Positions 1-11,500 of a stretch of 64,000 bases of DNA are shown piece after piece. Source of the stretch: Delphinapterus leucas. Lineage: Eukaryota > Chordata > Mammalia > Artiodactyla > Monodontidae. The position numbers and the translations under genes are program-made. The notes below the pieces were generated by a model, which was not told the origin of the DNA, ran no database searches, and saw only the letters and a program-made list of their open reading frames with translations. Location of the stretch: the NCBI RefSeq assembly GCF_002288925.2, contig NW_022098044.1, positions 10,893,388 to 10,957,387 of the forward strand, in the 5' to 3' direction. The first letter of the stretch is position 1. Every line of letters begins with the position of its first letter.

Positions 1-120
1 ATTCGGGGTCTTCTGTGTCTCCATACAAATTTTAAGATTTTTTGTTCTAGTTCTGTAAAAAATGCCATTGGTCATTTGATAGGGATTGCATTGAATCTGT
101 AGTATCTTTTATTTAAAAAA
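1..120 (-). mobile_element. LINE-1 ORF2 fragment
   Basis: The first 110 or so bases resemble the reverse complement of the distal part of mammalian LINE-1 ORF2: a stretch about a quickly spreading small fragment ending near 'tgaatctgta'. The same type of text recurs in the long LINE-1 at 53-57 kb. It is cut by the window edge and by a T-rich tract that leads into a SINE. Subfamily is not assigned. Confidence 0.5.
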
Positions 121-180
121 ATTTTTTTTATAATTCTGTTTTTTATACACTTAGTGTATTTTATACTTATTTATTTATTT

Positions 181-318
181 GGCTGCACCGGGTCTTAGTT
201 GTGGCATGCAAACTCTTAGTTGCAGCATGTGGGATCTAGTTCCCTGACTAGGGATCGAACCCAGGCCCCCTGCATTGGGAACGTGGAGTCTTAGCCACTG
301 GACCACCAGGGAAGTCCC
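181..318 (-). mobile_element. tRNA-derived SINE (CHR-1-like)
   Basis: Read on the minus strand it begins GGGACTTCCCTGGTGGTCCA, the head of the artiodactyl/cetacean tRNA-derived SINE family, and runs through a recognisable B-box-like GGTTCGATCC. It is about 140 bp with a T-rich (A-tail) flank at the low-coordinate end. The 'aagtccc' head and the short body separate it from the longer CHR-2 copies in the window. Confidence 0.75.
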
Positions 319-334
319 TCTGGAGTATCTTTTA

Positions 335-569
335 TAGGTTATTTATTTATTTTATTTATTTATTATTTATTTATTTTGCAGTATGCGGGCCTCTCACTGT
401 TGTGGCCTCTACTGTTGCGGAGCACAGGTTCCGGACGCGCAGGTTCAGTGGCCATGGCTCACGGGCCCAGCCGCTCCGCGGCATGTGGGATCTTCCCGGA
501 CTGGGGCACGAACCCGTGTCCCCTGCATCGGCAGGCAGACTCTCAACCACTGTGCCACCAGGGAAGCCC
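335..569 (-). mobile_element. CHR-2 SINE with target-site duplication
   Basis: Full-length minus-strand CHR-2 type SINE (body 378-569, tail 335-377). A perfect 14 bp target-site duplication TGGAGTATCTTTTA flanks it at 321-334 and 570-583. The open frames across it on both strands are SINE sequence and recur at every copy in the window; they are not genes. Confidence 0.9.
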
Positions 570-583
570 TGGAGTATCTTTTA

Positions 584-1857
584 GATTCTAGGCAAATTTC
601 ACCTCCTCCATAAAACCTTACCCAGACATATCTTCCTTCAGATAAAAGACCAGATGGGCCTAAGTGGCCATGTTTGCACCTCCTGCATTCTCTCCTCCCC
701 GTGACGATCCATTGATTTTATCAGGCATGGCCACTGGCTCACCGGGAATAATCCCTGGCTCAACCTGAGTCTCTCCTGAGCACTGAAGTGAGACCAGGCT
801 GAGAAGGTCTGCATGAGCCTGACGGAGTCAGTGCTGTGTCAGCCCAGGTGATGAGGGAGTGGAGAAGCTGAGAGGAGAATGGAGCAGATGGGTAAAGAGG
901 TCAGCAGAGAGAAGGCTCTGGGGCTCCAGGGAGAGAGTGCCTGAGACTTTCTCAGAGGGCTTCTGCCCCTCCCCTCCCAGGAGAGTCTTGCAATAAACCC
1001 CTTTCCACTGGCCTGCTTGGAGGAGGATTCTGTTCTCTGCCCCTGCCAGCTCCCTGACCCAAACCCCTCCTATCAAGCAAACTGGAAAGCTAAAACGACT
1101 TTATCCAGACTCCCTGGCATCTCATATTCTGGATAGAAGCAATTTTCAAGGCGGAAGTGAGGCCAGGGCCATATTCCGGTCAACTCTGAGCAATGCAGCG
1201 GAGATGTGGGACTTCCAGCAACATGTTCCAGTGTACAGTCTTCTGCTTCTTGAGAATCTATAGGCGTTTTCATAGTTAAGGGTGGTGACTATTTGATTCC
1301 TGGATCCCAACCGCAGCAGGGTGTTGTTAAAGTCAACAGTTCCATGGGCCACCTCTTAACTTCCTACCTTCCAGACAGTGGTGGAAGTGTAGCTCCTCTG
1401 GCAGGCCAGCTCTGCAGCATTCTGAGAGTCACTCCTACAAGTCTAGCCTCCAACTGCTTCCCCAGTCCTTCCAGCAGTTTTATAATTACTTAATTCTCTA
1501 CATTAAATTCTTTGAAATTCTTTTCCGCTTAACATGTCAGAGTGGTTTCTGGTTCTTGTGCAGGTGCCTAATTGATATAACTTTTGTTCCTTCCTCTGTT
1601 AATTTCCCAAATGTTGCTTGAAAAGGGGACACAGACCAGGCAGTGCTGCGGTAAAGAAACGGCTCCTGCCGTCAAGGAGGCTCAGCCTCGTGCTAGTCTC
1701 CCAGAGCTGTGTGGTCACACCACCCTGGGGCACTGTGTTCAGGTGGGCGCTGTAGTGGACACTGTTGGGTCCCCATCCAGCTCCCCTCCTATTCCTCTCA
1801 TAACATCTGACGTTCCAGGGCAAGCACCTGCAAGCTCCTTCAGAAGACTGGAGCTTC
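584..1857. other. intergenic, no gene seen
   Basis: Unique-looking or very old repeat sequence. Open frames are short, lack recognisable domains and have no supporting splice sites. I see no RNA gene. Confidence 0.6.
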
Positions 1858-2085
1858 GGGCTTCCCTGGTGGCGCAGTGGTTGAGAGTCCACCTGTCGAT
1901 GCAGGGGACACGGGTTCGTGCCCCGGTCCGGGAAGATCCCACATGCCACGGAGCGGCTGGGCCCGTGAGCCATGGCCGCTGAGCCTGCGCGTCTGGAGCC
2001 TATTGCTCTGCAACGGGAGAGGCCACAACAGTGAGAGGCCCGTGTACCGCAAAAAAAAAAAAAAAAAAACCAACAACAAAAAAAA
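1858..2085 (+). mobile_element. CHR-2 SINE with target-site duplication
   Basis: Plus-strand SINE beginning GGGCTTCCCTGGTGGCGCAG and ending in a long mixed A-tail. The flanks share a duplication of about 16 bp, GAAGACTGGAGCTTC on the left (about 1841-1855) and GAAGACTGGAACTTC on the right (about 2087-2101), one mismatch apart. Confidence 0.9.
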
Positions 2086-2733
2086 AGAAGACTGGAACTT
2101 CGTCAGCTGCATACTGAAGGGCTGAAGTGCCTGGGAGTTTATGCCTCGACTCCAGCCCCAGAGCAGCCTGTAACCGATGATATCTTGTGCAGAAGTACGA
2201 AAGCCCAGCTCCCTCAAGGACAAACTCTGAGGTGTGACTCACATCCCAGGGCCTTCTGCAGAAATACACTGAGGCTCGGACTTTGCTGGAAATCCCATCT
2301 TTGCTGGGCTTCTACCCCTCCCCGGTCCTGCTTCCCCCACTCCCTTCCCAGTTCTCCTGGAGCACTTCATTAGCCGCAGATGCTTGCCTTGGGGTCTGCT
2401 TTGGGGGAAGCTGACCAAAGATGGCTTCTTAACTTAAAAGGGACATTGACTGACAGAGTGATCAGGGCCTTAGGGACTTTGGTCCTCAAGCTGTGTAAAC
2501 AGTAGAGGCTGGGGAAGGGGTTGGCCTAGAAAGAGGAGACCCAAGGGGATGCTGGCCATTGAAAGGCAAGACTGTGAAAGAGCAGGCAGAACGGCATGGG
2601 ATGCATCTAGAAGCCGGACCTGCTCTGTGATGGTTAATTTTGTGTGTTTACTTGGTCAGGCCTTGGCACCAAGTTTTTTGGTCAAACACCAGTCTAGATG
2701 CTGCTGTGAAGGTATTTTTAAAAGATGTGATTA

Positions 2734-2940
2734 GGGCTTCCCTGGTGGCGCAGTGGTTGAGAGTCCGCCTGCTGATGCAGGGGACACGGGTTCGTGCCCC
2801 GGTCTGGGAAGATCCCACATGCCGCGAAGCGGCTGGGCCCGTGAGCCATGGCCGCTGAGCCTGCGCGTCCGGAGCCTGTGCTCTGCAGCGGGAGAGGCCA
2901 CAACAGTGAGAGGCCCGCATACCACAAAAAAAAAAAAAAA
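2734..2940 (+). mobile_element. CHR-2 SINE nested in older repeat
   Basis: Plus-strand CHR-2 copy with an A-tail of about 20. A perfect 14 bp duplication, AAAAGATGTGATTA, flanks it at 2720-2733 and 2941-2954. Removing the SINE and one duplication restores the surrounding older repeat. Confidence 0.92.
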
Positions 2941-3188
2941 AAAAGATGTGATTAACATTTAAATCAGTGGACTTTGGGTAAAGCAAATTATCTTCCATGA
3001 TTTGGGTGGGCCTTATCCAATCAGTTGAAGGCCTTAAGAGAAAAAGACTGAGGTCCCCTGAAGAGGAAGGAATTCTGTCTCCAGATTGTCTTGGACTCAA
3101 GACTTCAGCATCAACTCTTCCCTGGGTCTCCAGCTTGCCATCCTGCTCTGTGGATTTCAGACTTGCCAGCCCTCATATCTATAAATAC

Positions 3189-3243
3189 ATGTCTCTCTCT
3201 CTCTCTCTCTCCCCTCTCCTTCTCCCTCTCTCTCTTTCTCTGA
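3189..3243. repeat. (CT)n simple repeat
   Basis: A run of CT dinucleotides with CCCTCTCCTT interruptions, internal to the older repeat at 2630-3315. Confidence 0.85.
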
Positions 3244-3315
3244 TATATGTTATATCTCTTAATATATATCTATCCTATTGGTTATATTTCTCTGGAGAAC
3301 TCTGACTAATACATG

Positions 3316-4870
3316 CCCCAAGCCAGGGGCAGGCTTTATGTTGATAGCACCACGGCGGGGTCCACCACAGGAAGGCTGGCAAGCCAGGGCAGTGCAGGTC
3401 TTGGGTGGTGGTGGGGGGGACCAACAGCCCAGGGACATGCAGGTCAATGGCAGGAACCAATCCCAAAGGTTCACTGAGGACAGGCCTGCCACTCCAGACC
3501 CCAGCTCAGCAACTGAGTAGAGGCCACAGGGCAGTGGAGCAGGGTGGCCAACTCCAGAGCCGTTCCTGGCATCACCAGGGAGATGTGTGTTGACCTCTGT
3601 GGCACCTGCCAAGGAGGGGGCTGGAGCTCCCCAGCATAACCCCTGGGGACCCTGAGCCTGAGATCAACATTATAGTCCTTGCTCTCATCTCCACCCATCA
3701 CTTATTTGCTGTGGGACTTTTGGCAACTGATAACTTTTTTGCACCTGAATATTTTCTATCTGTAAAATGGGGCTAGTGGTGTTCCCTCCTCATGGGGGTT
3801 ATTGAAAGGATTGAATGGGACAATTGTTAGATAGCGCTGAGGATAACGCTTGAACATAAGTGATCAGTCCGTGCTAGCCGCCAGCTTTTACTATAGCAAT
3901 GGCCCCACTCTCCTTCGGAGTGCATTCTGAGATTCTAGGATTACACAAGTCAGAGATTTCAGTAACTTGATCTGCCCAAACAAGAAATGGGCTTACTGCT
4001 TGAGGTAGTGAGCTCCCTGTTGTTGGAGGTATGTAAACAGAGCCAAGAGGATAGGTGAACCAGAGAGGGATGCCCTCAGGCTACAGTTCATCTGGGGCTT
4101 CAGGAACTGTGTTAAAGCTTGTGTGTTATGTGTCCAGACTGTGAAGGCCCCTCCTGATTTTAGCCTTTAATAGGTTGCTGGTTCCCATCTCCTTGCTTTC
4201 ATGCCCTGATTTTCTCTCTGCCAAGCCCTTGTGATTTGGCTGCTTCTCCGTCCCTTTTGGTGATTGAAGTCACCCTCCCAGCTAAGGCCAAGGGATGCCA
4301 GCCAAGGCCTGAATACCTTCCTCAGGCCTGAAACAAGGAGTTTCAGGTCCCTGCTCTGGCTTCAGAAGGAGCCAGGCAGGCAGTCTCTCTCCTTCTCTGC
4401 AGGCATCTCTGCCTGTCTTGGTGACTGCGGTCCCCGCACCATGACAGTCCAGTTTTGACAGCTTGTAGAGCAACCTTGTTCAGCTAGGATTGCCTGCTGA
4501 GCCAGGGCCACCATGCACAGTTGTGCAGGTTGGGTACTGCATTACTCCAGGGGGTGCCCTGGTCCTTCCTCCCAGGGTTACTTATTGCAGGGGGAAGGGA
4601 AGCATATCAGAACCTTTAGGTGAGGAGGAATGTCATCCTAAAAAATATATCCATCATTGGGTATATTTTTATATATCCAATATATAAAAATAATTTCCTT
4701 TTGAGAAAATGAAATCCTGCATTGTTTAGGCAAGACAACCATAGAAAGTAAAGGTGGACTAAATCTTCTTTTCTGATGGGGCCTGTGGAGCAGATCTTGA
4801 TTCTCAATGGTGTGTGCAACTGGTGGGGGAGAGCAAGAGATGTTTATGTCTGTTGAAAGGCGATGAGAGA
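3316..4870. other. intergenic, no gene seen
   Basis: No coding gene is supported. The stretch near 3,690-3,900 (transition to TCTGTAAAATGGGGCTA, then TGAACATAAGTGATCAG) looks like a MIR relic. The remainder shows nothing I recognise. Confidence 0.5.
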
Positions 4871-5081
4871 GGGCTTCCCTGGTGGCGCAGTGGTTGAGAG
4901 TCCGCCTGCTGATGCAGGGGACACGGGTTTGTGCCCCGGGCCGGGAGGATCCCACGTGCCGCGGAGCGTCTGGGCCCGTGAGCCATGGCCGCTGAGCCTG
5001 TGCGTCCGGAGCCTGTGCTCCACAACAGGAGAGGCCACAACGGTGAGAGGCCCGCGTACCGCAAAAAAAAAAAAAAAAAAA
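4871..5081 (+). mobile_element. CHR-2 SINE
   Basis: Plus-strand copy from GGGCTTCCCTGG to an A-tail of about 19. Flanks show a degraded duplication around GCGATGAGAG (left) and GCGATCACAG (right). Confidence 0.88.
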
Positions 5082-5449
5082 GCGATCACAGAAAAACGTT
5101 GAGAAATCTCATTGTCCCATAGAGTGGGCGAGCTCCTGGCTGCCACCTCTGGTGTTCAACAGGGGGTGAATGTACGGTGGAGGGCACTGGACAGGCTGGG
5201 GGAGGGCCAAACGGGGTAAAAAGGCAGGGGGCCCAGCCACCAGCAGGAGGGGTCGGCCAAGGGGTGGCTTTAGGCCCTGCTTAACCTCCAACAGCCTTCT
5301 ATAGCCACCCCAAAGAATACCAACAATCACGATCCTATCCTGTGTGTAAAGAAGGGGAAGGAAACAAAGTGGCCCAGCTCTTTGTGCTGTAGAGGTCATC
5401 TGAGCATGCGCTCTAAGTACAAGCAGTGGATTCCCTGTCAGCGAGCACG

Positions 5450-5770
5450 TGCCTCACACAGTTCCAGGCATGGAGTTGGCACTTAGTAAATCAGGGTTCG
5501 TTTCCCCTGAGGCCTCCCTCCTTGTAGATGGCTGTCTTCTCCTCTCTGTGTCTTCACATGGTCTTTCCTCTGTGCTGGCTGTGTCCTAATCCCCTCTTCC
5601 TATCAGAACACCAGTCAAATTGGATTAGATTCCACTCTAATGACCTCATTTTTACTTTATTACTTCTTTAAAGACCCTGTCTCCAAATACAGACACATTC
5701 TGAGGTACTGGGGGTTAGGATTTTAAGCTATGAATTTGTGGGGGACACAGTTTAACCCATAATGGATGAG
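5450..5770. mobile_element. ancient interspersed repeat, family unresolved
   Basis: Contains the familiar old-repeat text CTTCACATGGTCTTTCCTCT, then CCAAATACAGACACATTCTG, then GGGGGACACAGTTTAACCCA. It is an old LTR-like or similar relic, and I do not name the family. No open frame of interest lies in it. Confidence 0.5.
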
Positions 5771-6929
5771 CTGCATCCCACCCCCATTTCCCATCTTGGC
5801 TGGTGAACTCCAGCTTGCTGGGGCCAGTGTGGGTTTGGGACAGAGGGGTTTTCACGATGCAAAGACCCTGCCCATCCATGTCCTAAGGTATGCGGTCCAG
5901 GTCCACAGGTCTTACTTGGTCACCAGGTCACTGGACTCTCTTGCTCCACGCCCCCTTCCTTCCCTGAAACCTGGTGTGGCTCCCTGAGGGACCTGCTGTC
6001 ATTCCCTGATCCACACTCACCTGTCCCCGCCTCACACATGCTCAGAAATCTGCCATCGGCTCCTTTTAGCCATCAAGTCCCACATTCACCCTGGAAACTC
6101 AGACTGCTCCAGACTGATGCTGGCCCCGATTTCTGCCTGGCTGGGGAGAGAGGCTCTGTTCTTTTGCATTTTTCCTGTCCTGTCCCTGCTCTGTGGCCAG
6201 CCAGGGACAGCAGTAGGCATCATCTCACTCCAAGCTAGAGCAGGTCATAAGACGTATCTCCCCAAAGGCCTATTTTCATCTATCCAAAGACTTTTTTGTT
6301 CTAGATATACGCTTCTAGATCAGGAGAGATTTTGTGGCATATATCAGGGCCATGTTCCCAGCAGCCTGTGCCGGTGGCGTCTGTGGGTGTTTGCATCTCA
6401 GCTAAATTGAAATGCAGCAATGCCATCCTTCTGTGCCACAGGGGCACCTCCCAGCCCTGTTGACCAGTTAGTCATCACCTTGGCAGAGCCCACAGATCCA
6501 CATAAACCATCTGGAGTGAGGAAATCCAAGTGAAGCGAGAAATCAGTGGAAAACAGCCAAGTGTCCAGGCAGTCACGTGTATTCTTGTGTAAATGATTAC
6601 CTGCGGGCACAGAAAAATAATCACTCTGTAGTGTCAGGTGAAAGCCACGGGTGTAGGTCCACTGCATGTAGTGAAAAGTACAAATATACCAACTTCATGA
6701 AGTGTACTCACCAAGGCGTCAGCAGTGATTATCTCTGGGTGATGGGCTTGGGGAAGCCCTTTGAATTCTCTTCTTTTTGTTTGTCAGTATGGGGGTGGTG
6801 GTGAGGGGCAGCTTGGGTCTAAATGGGATTCATACAGTCTGGGTTGGCCTTGTGGACTAACAGGACTTACAGCCAGAAGGGTATTTTCATGTGACCTTTG
6901 GGAACTACAATTCTAGTTCCACAATCCCA
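5771..6929. other. intergenic, no gene seen
   Basis: Only short open frames without domain signatures. No RNA gene or clear young repeat is visible. Confidence 0.5.
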
Positions 6930-7455
6930 CCAACCAGGATTCTGATCACCAAGTCTAATGTGTGTAGTGGTTTCCCCACATCAGCACACAATTGTTGGAC
7001 ACCAGCTGGGTGTCCTGTTATTGAACTCAATCTGACACTGTGGAGATAGCATCAGACTCCACAGGTTAAGGGCTCAGTCCCACAAGACCACCCTCCACTG
7101 CAGATATCCGTTGCAAGTACATGTTGTCACCTAGGCTTCTGACCAACTGGAAATAAATCAGAGGTTCCACAACCCCTTCCTTGGGTTTGATTAATTTGCT
7201 AGAGTGGCTCACAGAACTCAGGAAACTCATTTACTCACTAGATTACTGGTGTATTACAAGGGATATTAAAGGATGTGAATCAACAACGAGATGAAGAGTT
7301 ACACAGGACGAGGCCCTGAATAAAGGAGCCTCTGTCCCTGTGAAGTTTGCAGAGTTTGGGGGCTGGCAAGGTAGCATGTGGAAGGGTTATGGGTCACCAG
7401 CCTGGAAACTCCCTGAACCCTCTCCTTTTGGGTTTTTATGGCGGCTTCATGACAT
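6930..7455. mobile_element. ancient LTR-like repeat
   Basis: Text such as TTAATTTGCTAGAGTGGCTC, then ACAGAACTCAGGAAACTCA, then AGATGAAGAGTTACACAGG belongs to a dispersed old LTR-type repeat of mammals (inference from recall; family not assigned). The SINE at 7471-7616 inserted into its end. Confidence 0.5.
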
Positions 7456-7470
7456 AGGCATGATTTGCAT

Positions 7471-7616
7471 CAGGCTCCGGACGCGCCGGCTCAGCGGCCG
7501 TGGCTCACGGGCCCAGCCGCTCCGCAGCATGTGGGATCCTCCCGGACCGGGACATGAACCCACGTCCCCTGCATCGGCAGGCGGACTCTCAACCACTGCG
7601 CCACCAGGGAAGCCCC
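7471..7616 (-). mobile_element. 5'-truncated CHR-2-type SINE
   Basis: Minus-strand copy lacking the last part of the usual body and the long A-tail. A 10 bp duplication, AGGCATGATT, lies at 7456-7465 and again at 7617-7626, which marks it as a true insertion rather than a deletion product. Confidence 0.85.
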
Positions 7617-8034
7617 AGGCATGATTGATTAATTAATTGACCATTGGTGATTGCTTCCACCTCCAGCCTCTCTCTCCTCCCTGGAAATTGACTGTGAGAC
7701 TGAAAGTTCCACCCGTCTATTCAGGGCTGCTTCCTCTGTCAACCAGCTCCCTGTCTTTAGAGGATTTCCCCAAGTCGCCTCATTAACATAAAGCCAGTTG
7801 TGGTGGAAAGGGGCTTGTGAATGATCAGACACCCATTTCACTTTTATAGCTCTGAAGTGATTTCAGGAACTGAGGAAAGGAGACCAAGTATTATAGCAAA
7901 AGATGTTCCCATTGCTTTTATTGCTCATGAAATTCCAAGGGCTTTGGGAGCTGTGAGCCAGGAAGCATGGATAAGGACCAAATGTTCATTTCTTATAAAT
8001 CACAACATCACAGGAATCTTGTGAAAGTTTATAA

Positions 8035-8230
8035 ATTCTGTAATAACAATAATAATAGCTAGCTTTCATGGTCTTTACAAGGGGCCAGGTATTTGCCAAG
8101 CAGTTTGCTTTGATTTTGATGCATAGGTACCCCTGGCATCCCTATTTTACAGACGAGGAAACTGAGGCCAAGAGAGGTTGAGTAACTCATCAAAGGTCAC
8201 ACAGTGCTAAGAACCCAGCTTTTAACCACT
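8035..8230 (+). mobile_element. MIR element
   Basis: Classic MIR profile: AATAATAGCTAGCTTTCATG, a CATCCCTATTTTACAGACGA box, then GAGGAAACTGAGGCCAAGAG and AAGGTCACACAG. Confidence 0.8.
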
Positions 8231-8497
8231 CACGCTGACCACCCTTCAAAGTTCCCTGTGGCTTGGGGAATGACCGCTCTCCATCTTCCCATCAGAGGAG
8301 CCAGGCTCTCAGGGTACCGTGCTGGGGGCCAGCTGGCATGCATAGAGGCCTCGATGGGTTGACAAACTGTGCGACTTGTCCCTGAACCCATGTGAGATGT
8401 CCCCAGACGCTCTGAGGAGCACCTGGGGCTGAGGGCTGGGGTCCCGGCTGACACCTGTCAGAGCGAGGATCACTAATGTCAGTAATTCCAGATGTGC

Positions 8498-8512
8498 CCA
8501 CAAGGTGGCGCC
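8498..8512 (+). promoter_or_regulatory. candidate CTCF site
   Basis: CCACAAGGTGGCGCC matches the core CTCF consensus (CCACNAGGTGGCRC type) at almost every informative position. The motif continues into GCCACCAGG on the same strand, making a partly palindromic GGTGGCGCCACC centre. Occupancy is unknown. Confidence 0.45.
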
Positions 8513-11500
8513 ACCAGGAGAAAGGGATACTGATTTTTTCTGTTGTATGAAACTTTTAAAAATTACGAAAGTGACACACGCCTCTCATAACAAGGCAGAG
8601 ATGTATAAAGAAAAGACTTCATCATCCCCCACACACACCTTGTTCTCCCTCCACCCAGGAAAGTCAGGTTGAACCTCTCCACTCTTTATTCCAAGTTCCA
8701 GCAAACATCAAACACACGGGTGAAGGACTTTTTTTTTTGTTTGTTTTAACTTTGCTTTATTTATTTTACTTTTTACAATATGGGATCATCCTATACTCAG
8801 TACTGTGCAACCTTCAGTCTTCATTGAACTGAATATCACGCCCTCCCTCTAGATTAGTGAACAGGTGATTCTCATTATTCAGTAGTCAGGCTCTGTAAAG
8901 TCCTGCAAAAATGGGGAAGAAGCGAAGGCTGAACCAGCGCTCCTAGGGCAACACGGGGTTGGGTTCCTGCCAGCCTCAGGTCACCGCATTTTTCTCAGTG
9001 GATCAACAGGTAGCTGTATAACCTTGTTTGGGGGATGTTTCTACCTAAAGACATTTTATTTAATATATATTGTTGGTTCATTAATGTTGCACTTAGGGTC
9101 AACAGCATTATAACTCATGCCTGAACAAAGCTAATTGAATGGCCGTATTTTCTCCTTAAGGTCCACCTTATCCTGTTTCCACTTGGGAACACCAGATGGC
9201 ACTTCATTCACCACTAGGCTTGGGGGTCATTTCAAAGAGCGAAATCACCACAAAAAGCGTATAGATGTGAAAAAAAAAAAAAGTGGCCCTGCGTAAACTG
9301 CCAAAAGGACACTTGTCTGGCATCTGAGAGCTGAAACAAGAAGGCAGAATGCTGCCTTGCTGGACCTCAGCTGGAAACGCCAGAGCTCCACCACTCAAAA
9401 TTTTCCTGGCTCTGCCCACGTTGGAGAATGACTGTGCAAATCCCAGTGTGTATTGGTTTTGGGGTTACAAATAAATTTTAGAGAATAGGTGACTTCACAA
9501 ATACAGAATCCATGAATAATGAGTGTTGACTGTGTATTGATTAAGATATATTTTCTAAAATTTCTATGATTAGTCTGCGGGGGGGTTTTGGTGTAGGCGG
9601 GTGGTAAACAGAAAAAAATATTAGTTGCTTAAAAAAAAAAAAAGCAGGGGGTGGGGGGAGCGGTTGAGCTTCCACCTCCCCTGTTAACTCCATTTGCCGC
9701 CCTGGTCTCTCATGCAGAGATAAAGTGGAAGCAGCCTAGCTGGTCCCAGGAGGTGGCCCTTGGCATGGGCTGTGGCCAGGGGATGTGGGAGGCCACAGCT
9801 CTCCCCACAAGGCACACAGAACTCTGACGAAGGCAGGGAGCTGAACAATGTCCTGAGGCTTCCACACCTGAGGGCTCACCTGATCGTGAGGGAGGCAAAG
9901 GAAGCATTTCTCCCCATTTTACAGATGAGCGATGGCAGTTCTCAGAGGTCCCCTGCTGAGGCCACGTAGTGCTGGACGTGACCTACACTGGCTCAGGCCT
10001 CTCACCTTGACACTTCCTGCTGACATCCATGGAGTCAGTGCTGCTTCGGGGCCCCTGGGGGCCAAGCCCCTGGAAAAGAGTGGATTTCCTCTTCCCTTCC
10101 AGGTGGGTCTGGCTAGAGGACCTGGAAGGCCTGTGGCAATGCCAAGTAGAGGTCTATGAAAAAAATGAGTTTGAATCCTGACTCTACCTGTCTAAGCTAT
10201 GTGACCTCAAGCAAATTATGCTGGATCTCCCTGGGCCTCAGTGTCCTCATCTCTAGAAGGGGTAAGTCATGGCTTGTGAGGTTTATCTGCAGTAACATGC
10301 TCTGATTCCCTATTCGGAGAGGCTTTGGTTGTGTGTCCACTTCCCCCAAGCTGGCTGGCCCAGCAGCAGGGTAGGTAATGGCAGGATAGGGCCAGAGAAG
10401 GTGGCCAAATGCCTTTTCTTCATTTGGCCCATCCTCCTGAATGCAGTGTCCCAAGAATGAACCATTCTGCCTGACATGGAGGGGAATGGTCTATGTCACA
10501 TCCAGGCCAGACCCCGGCTCACTCCAGGGCACAGGGACCCCGGATGCCAAAGCCACCAGGAACCCCAGAGACCAGCCTGTCTAGCCCCTTTATTTTACAA
10601 AAGGGAAGGCCAGTCACTTAGGATTCTTCTGGCTTCAAGCACCAGAAACCTGATTCAAACCAGTTTTGGCAGACAAAGGGGGAATTTTTTGGCTCACACA
10701 GCCAAACTGCAGAAAGGGAAGGGATGACAGGAACCTGACGTCACTGGGGTCTTGTCCGGCTCTCCTCTCCTCTCCCCGCGGGTCAGACTAGCTTTCGACA
10801 CACCACAGGTGCATGGCTGCAGCAGATTTGACACCTGACCCTCTCTTCTAGCTACCGTTTAAAAATATCCCAGGCAAAGAGCCTGATGGGGCCCCTTTGG
10901 CTCACCTGCCACTTTTAGATCTGTCCCTGTGGCCAAGATGGCGCCTGCAGCTCTTTACAGACCACCTGTGGGCGGCAGGGTGTGTGCACGGGCTGGGTGG
11001 AGAGCAGTAACACCGAGGGTCCTGCCTGAGGAACCATAGTGATTTGACTGTCCCCTGTGGTCAAGGTGAATGTGTGTTAAACATGGAAGTAGATAACGTA
11101 TAGAGGGAGAAAAATGACTTCTTTTTCTTTGTAAAGTTTAGTGTAATGTATGATTTTTTGACCAATAACAAGTCCACCATTCCAAATTCAAAAGCTACCG
11201 TAGGATTGAAGTGAAAAGTCTCCCTGTGTCCCCGCCCCCTGGAGGTGGTCATCGATGGTGTCAGTTTCTTGCATTCTGGGGAAGGCAAAGAGCCTTTGGA
11301 GCTCCCCTCAGGACTTCCAGGGTGGAGGGGAGTCACAGAGAGGACCAAGAGCCAGTGTTCGTTGCTCTCATCTGGCCCTGGGGGCGTGCCTGCCTCTTGG
11401 TGGGCCCGGCCTCCCCTGCCCTTCTGTCCTCCCAAGCTGAACCCCGGGAGAGGCACGGGTGACCCTGGGGCTGGAGTGTGTCAGCAGCTTCCACGATGCC

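Larger units (their letters stand above)
2630..3315 (+). mobile_element. ancient interspersed repeat, split by a SINE
   Basis: From TGATGGTTAATTTTGTGTGT to TCTGGAGAACTCTGACTAAT this is a widespread old mammalian repeat, probably LTR- or DNA-type; I do not assign a family. It contains a CT-rich simple repeat and is interrupted by the SINE at 2734-2940, so it was in place before that insertion. Confidence 0.6.

Noticed and set aside
1584..1982. Open frames ending in text like PRSGWAREPWPLSLRVRSLC, seen at many sites
   Set aside because: The same peptide recurs at every CHR-2 SINE copy; it is repeat translation.
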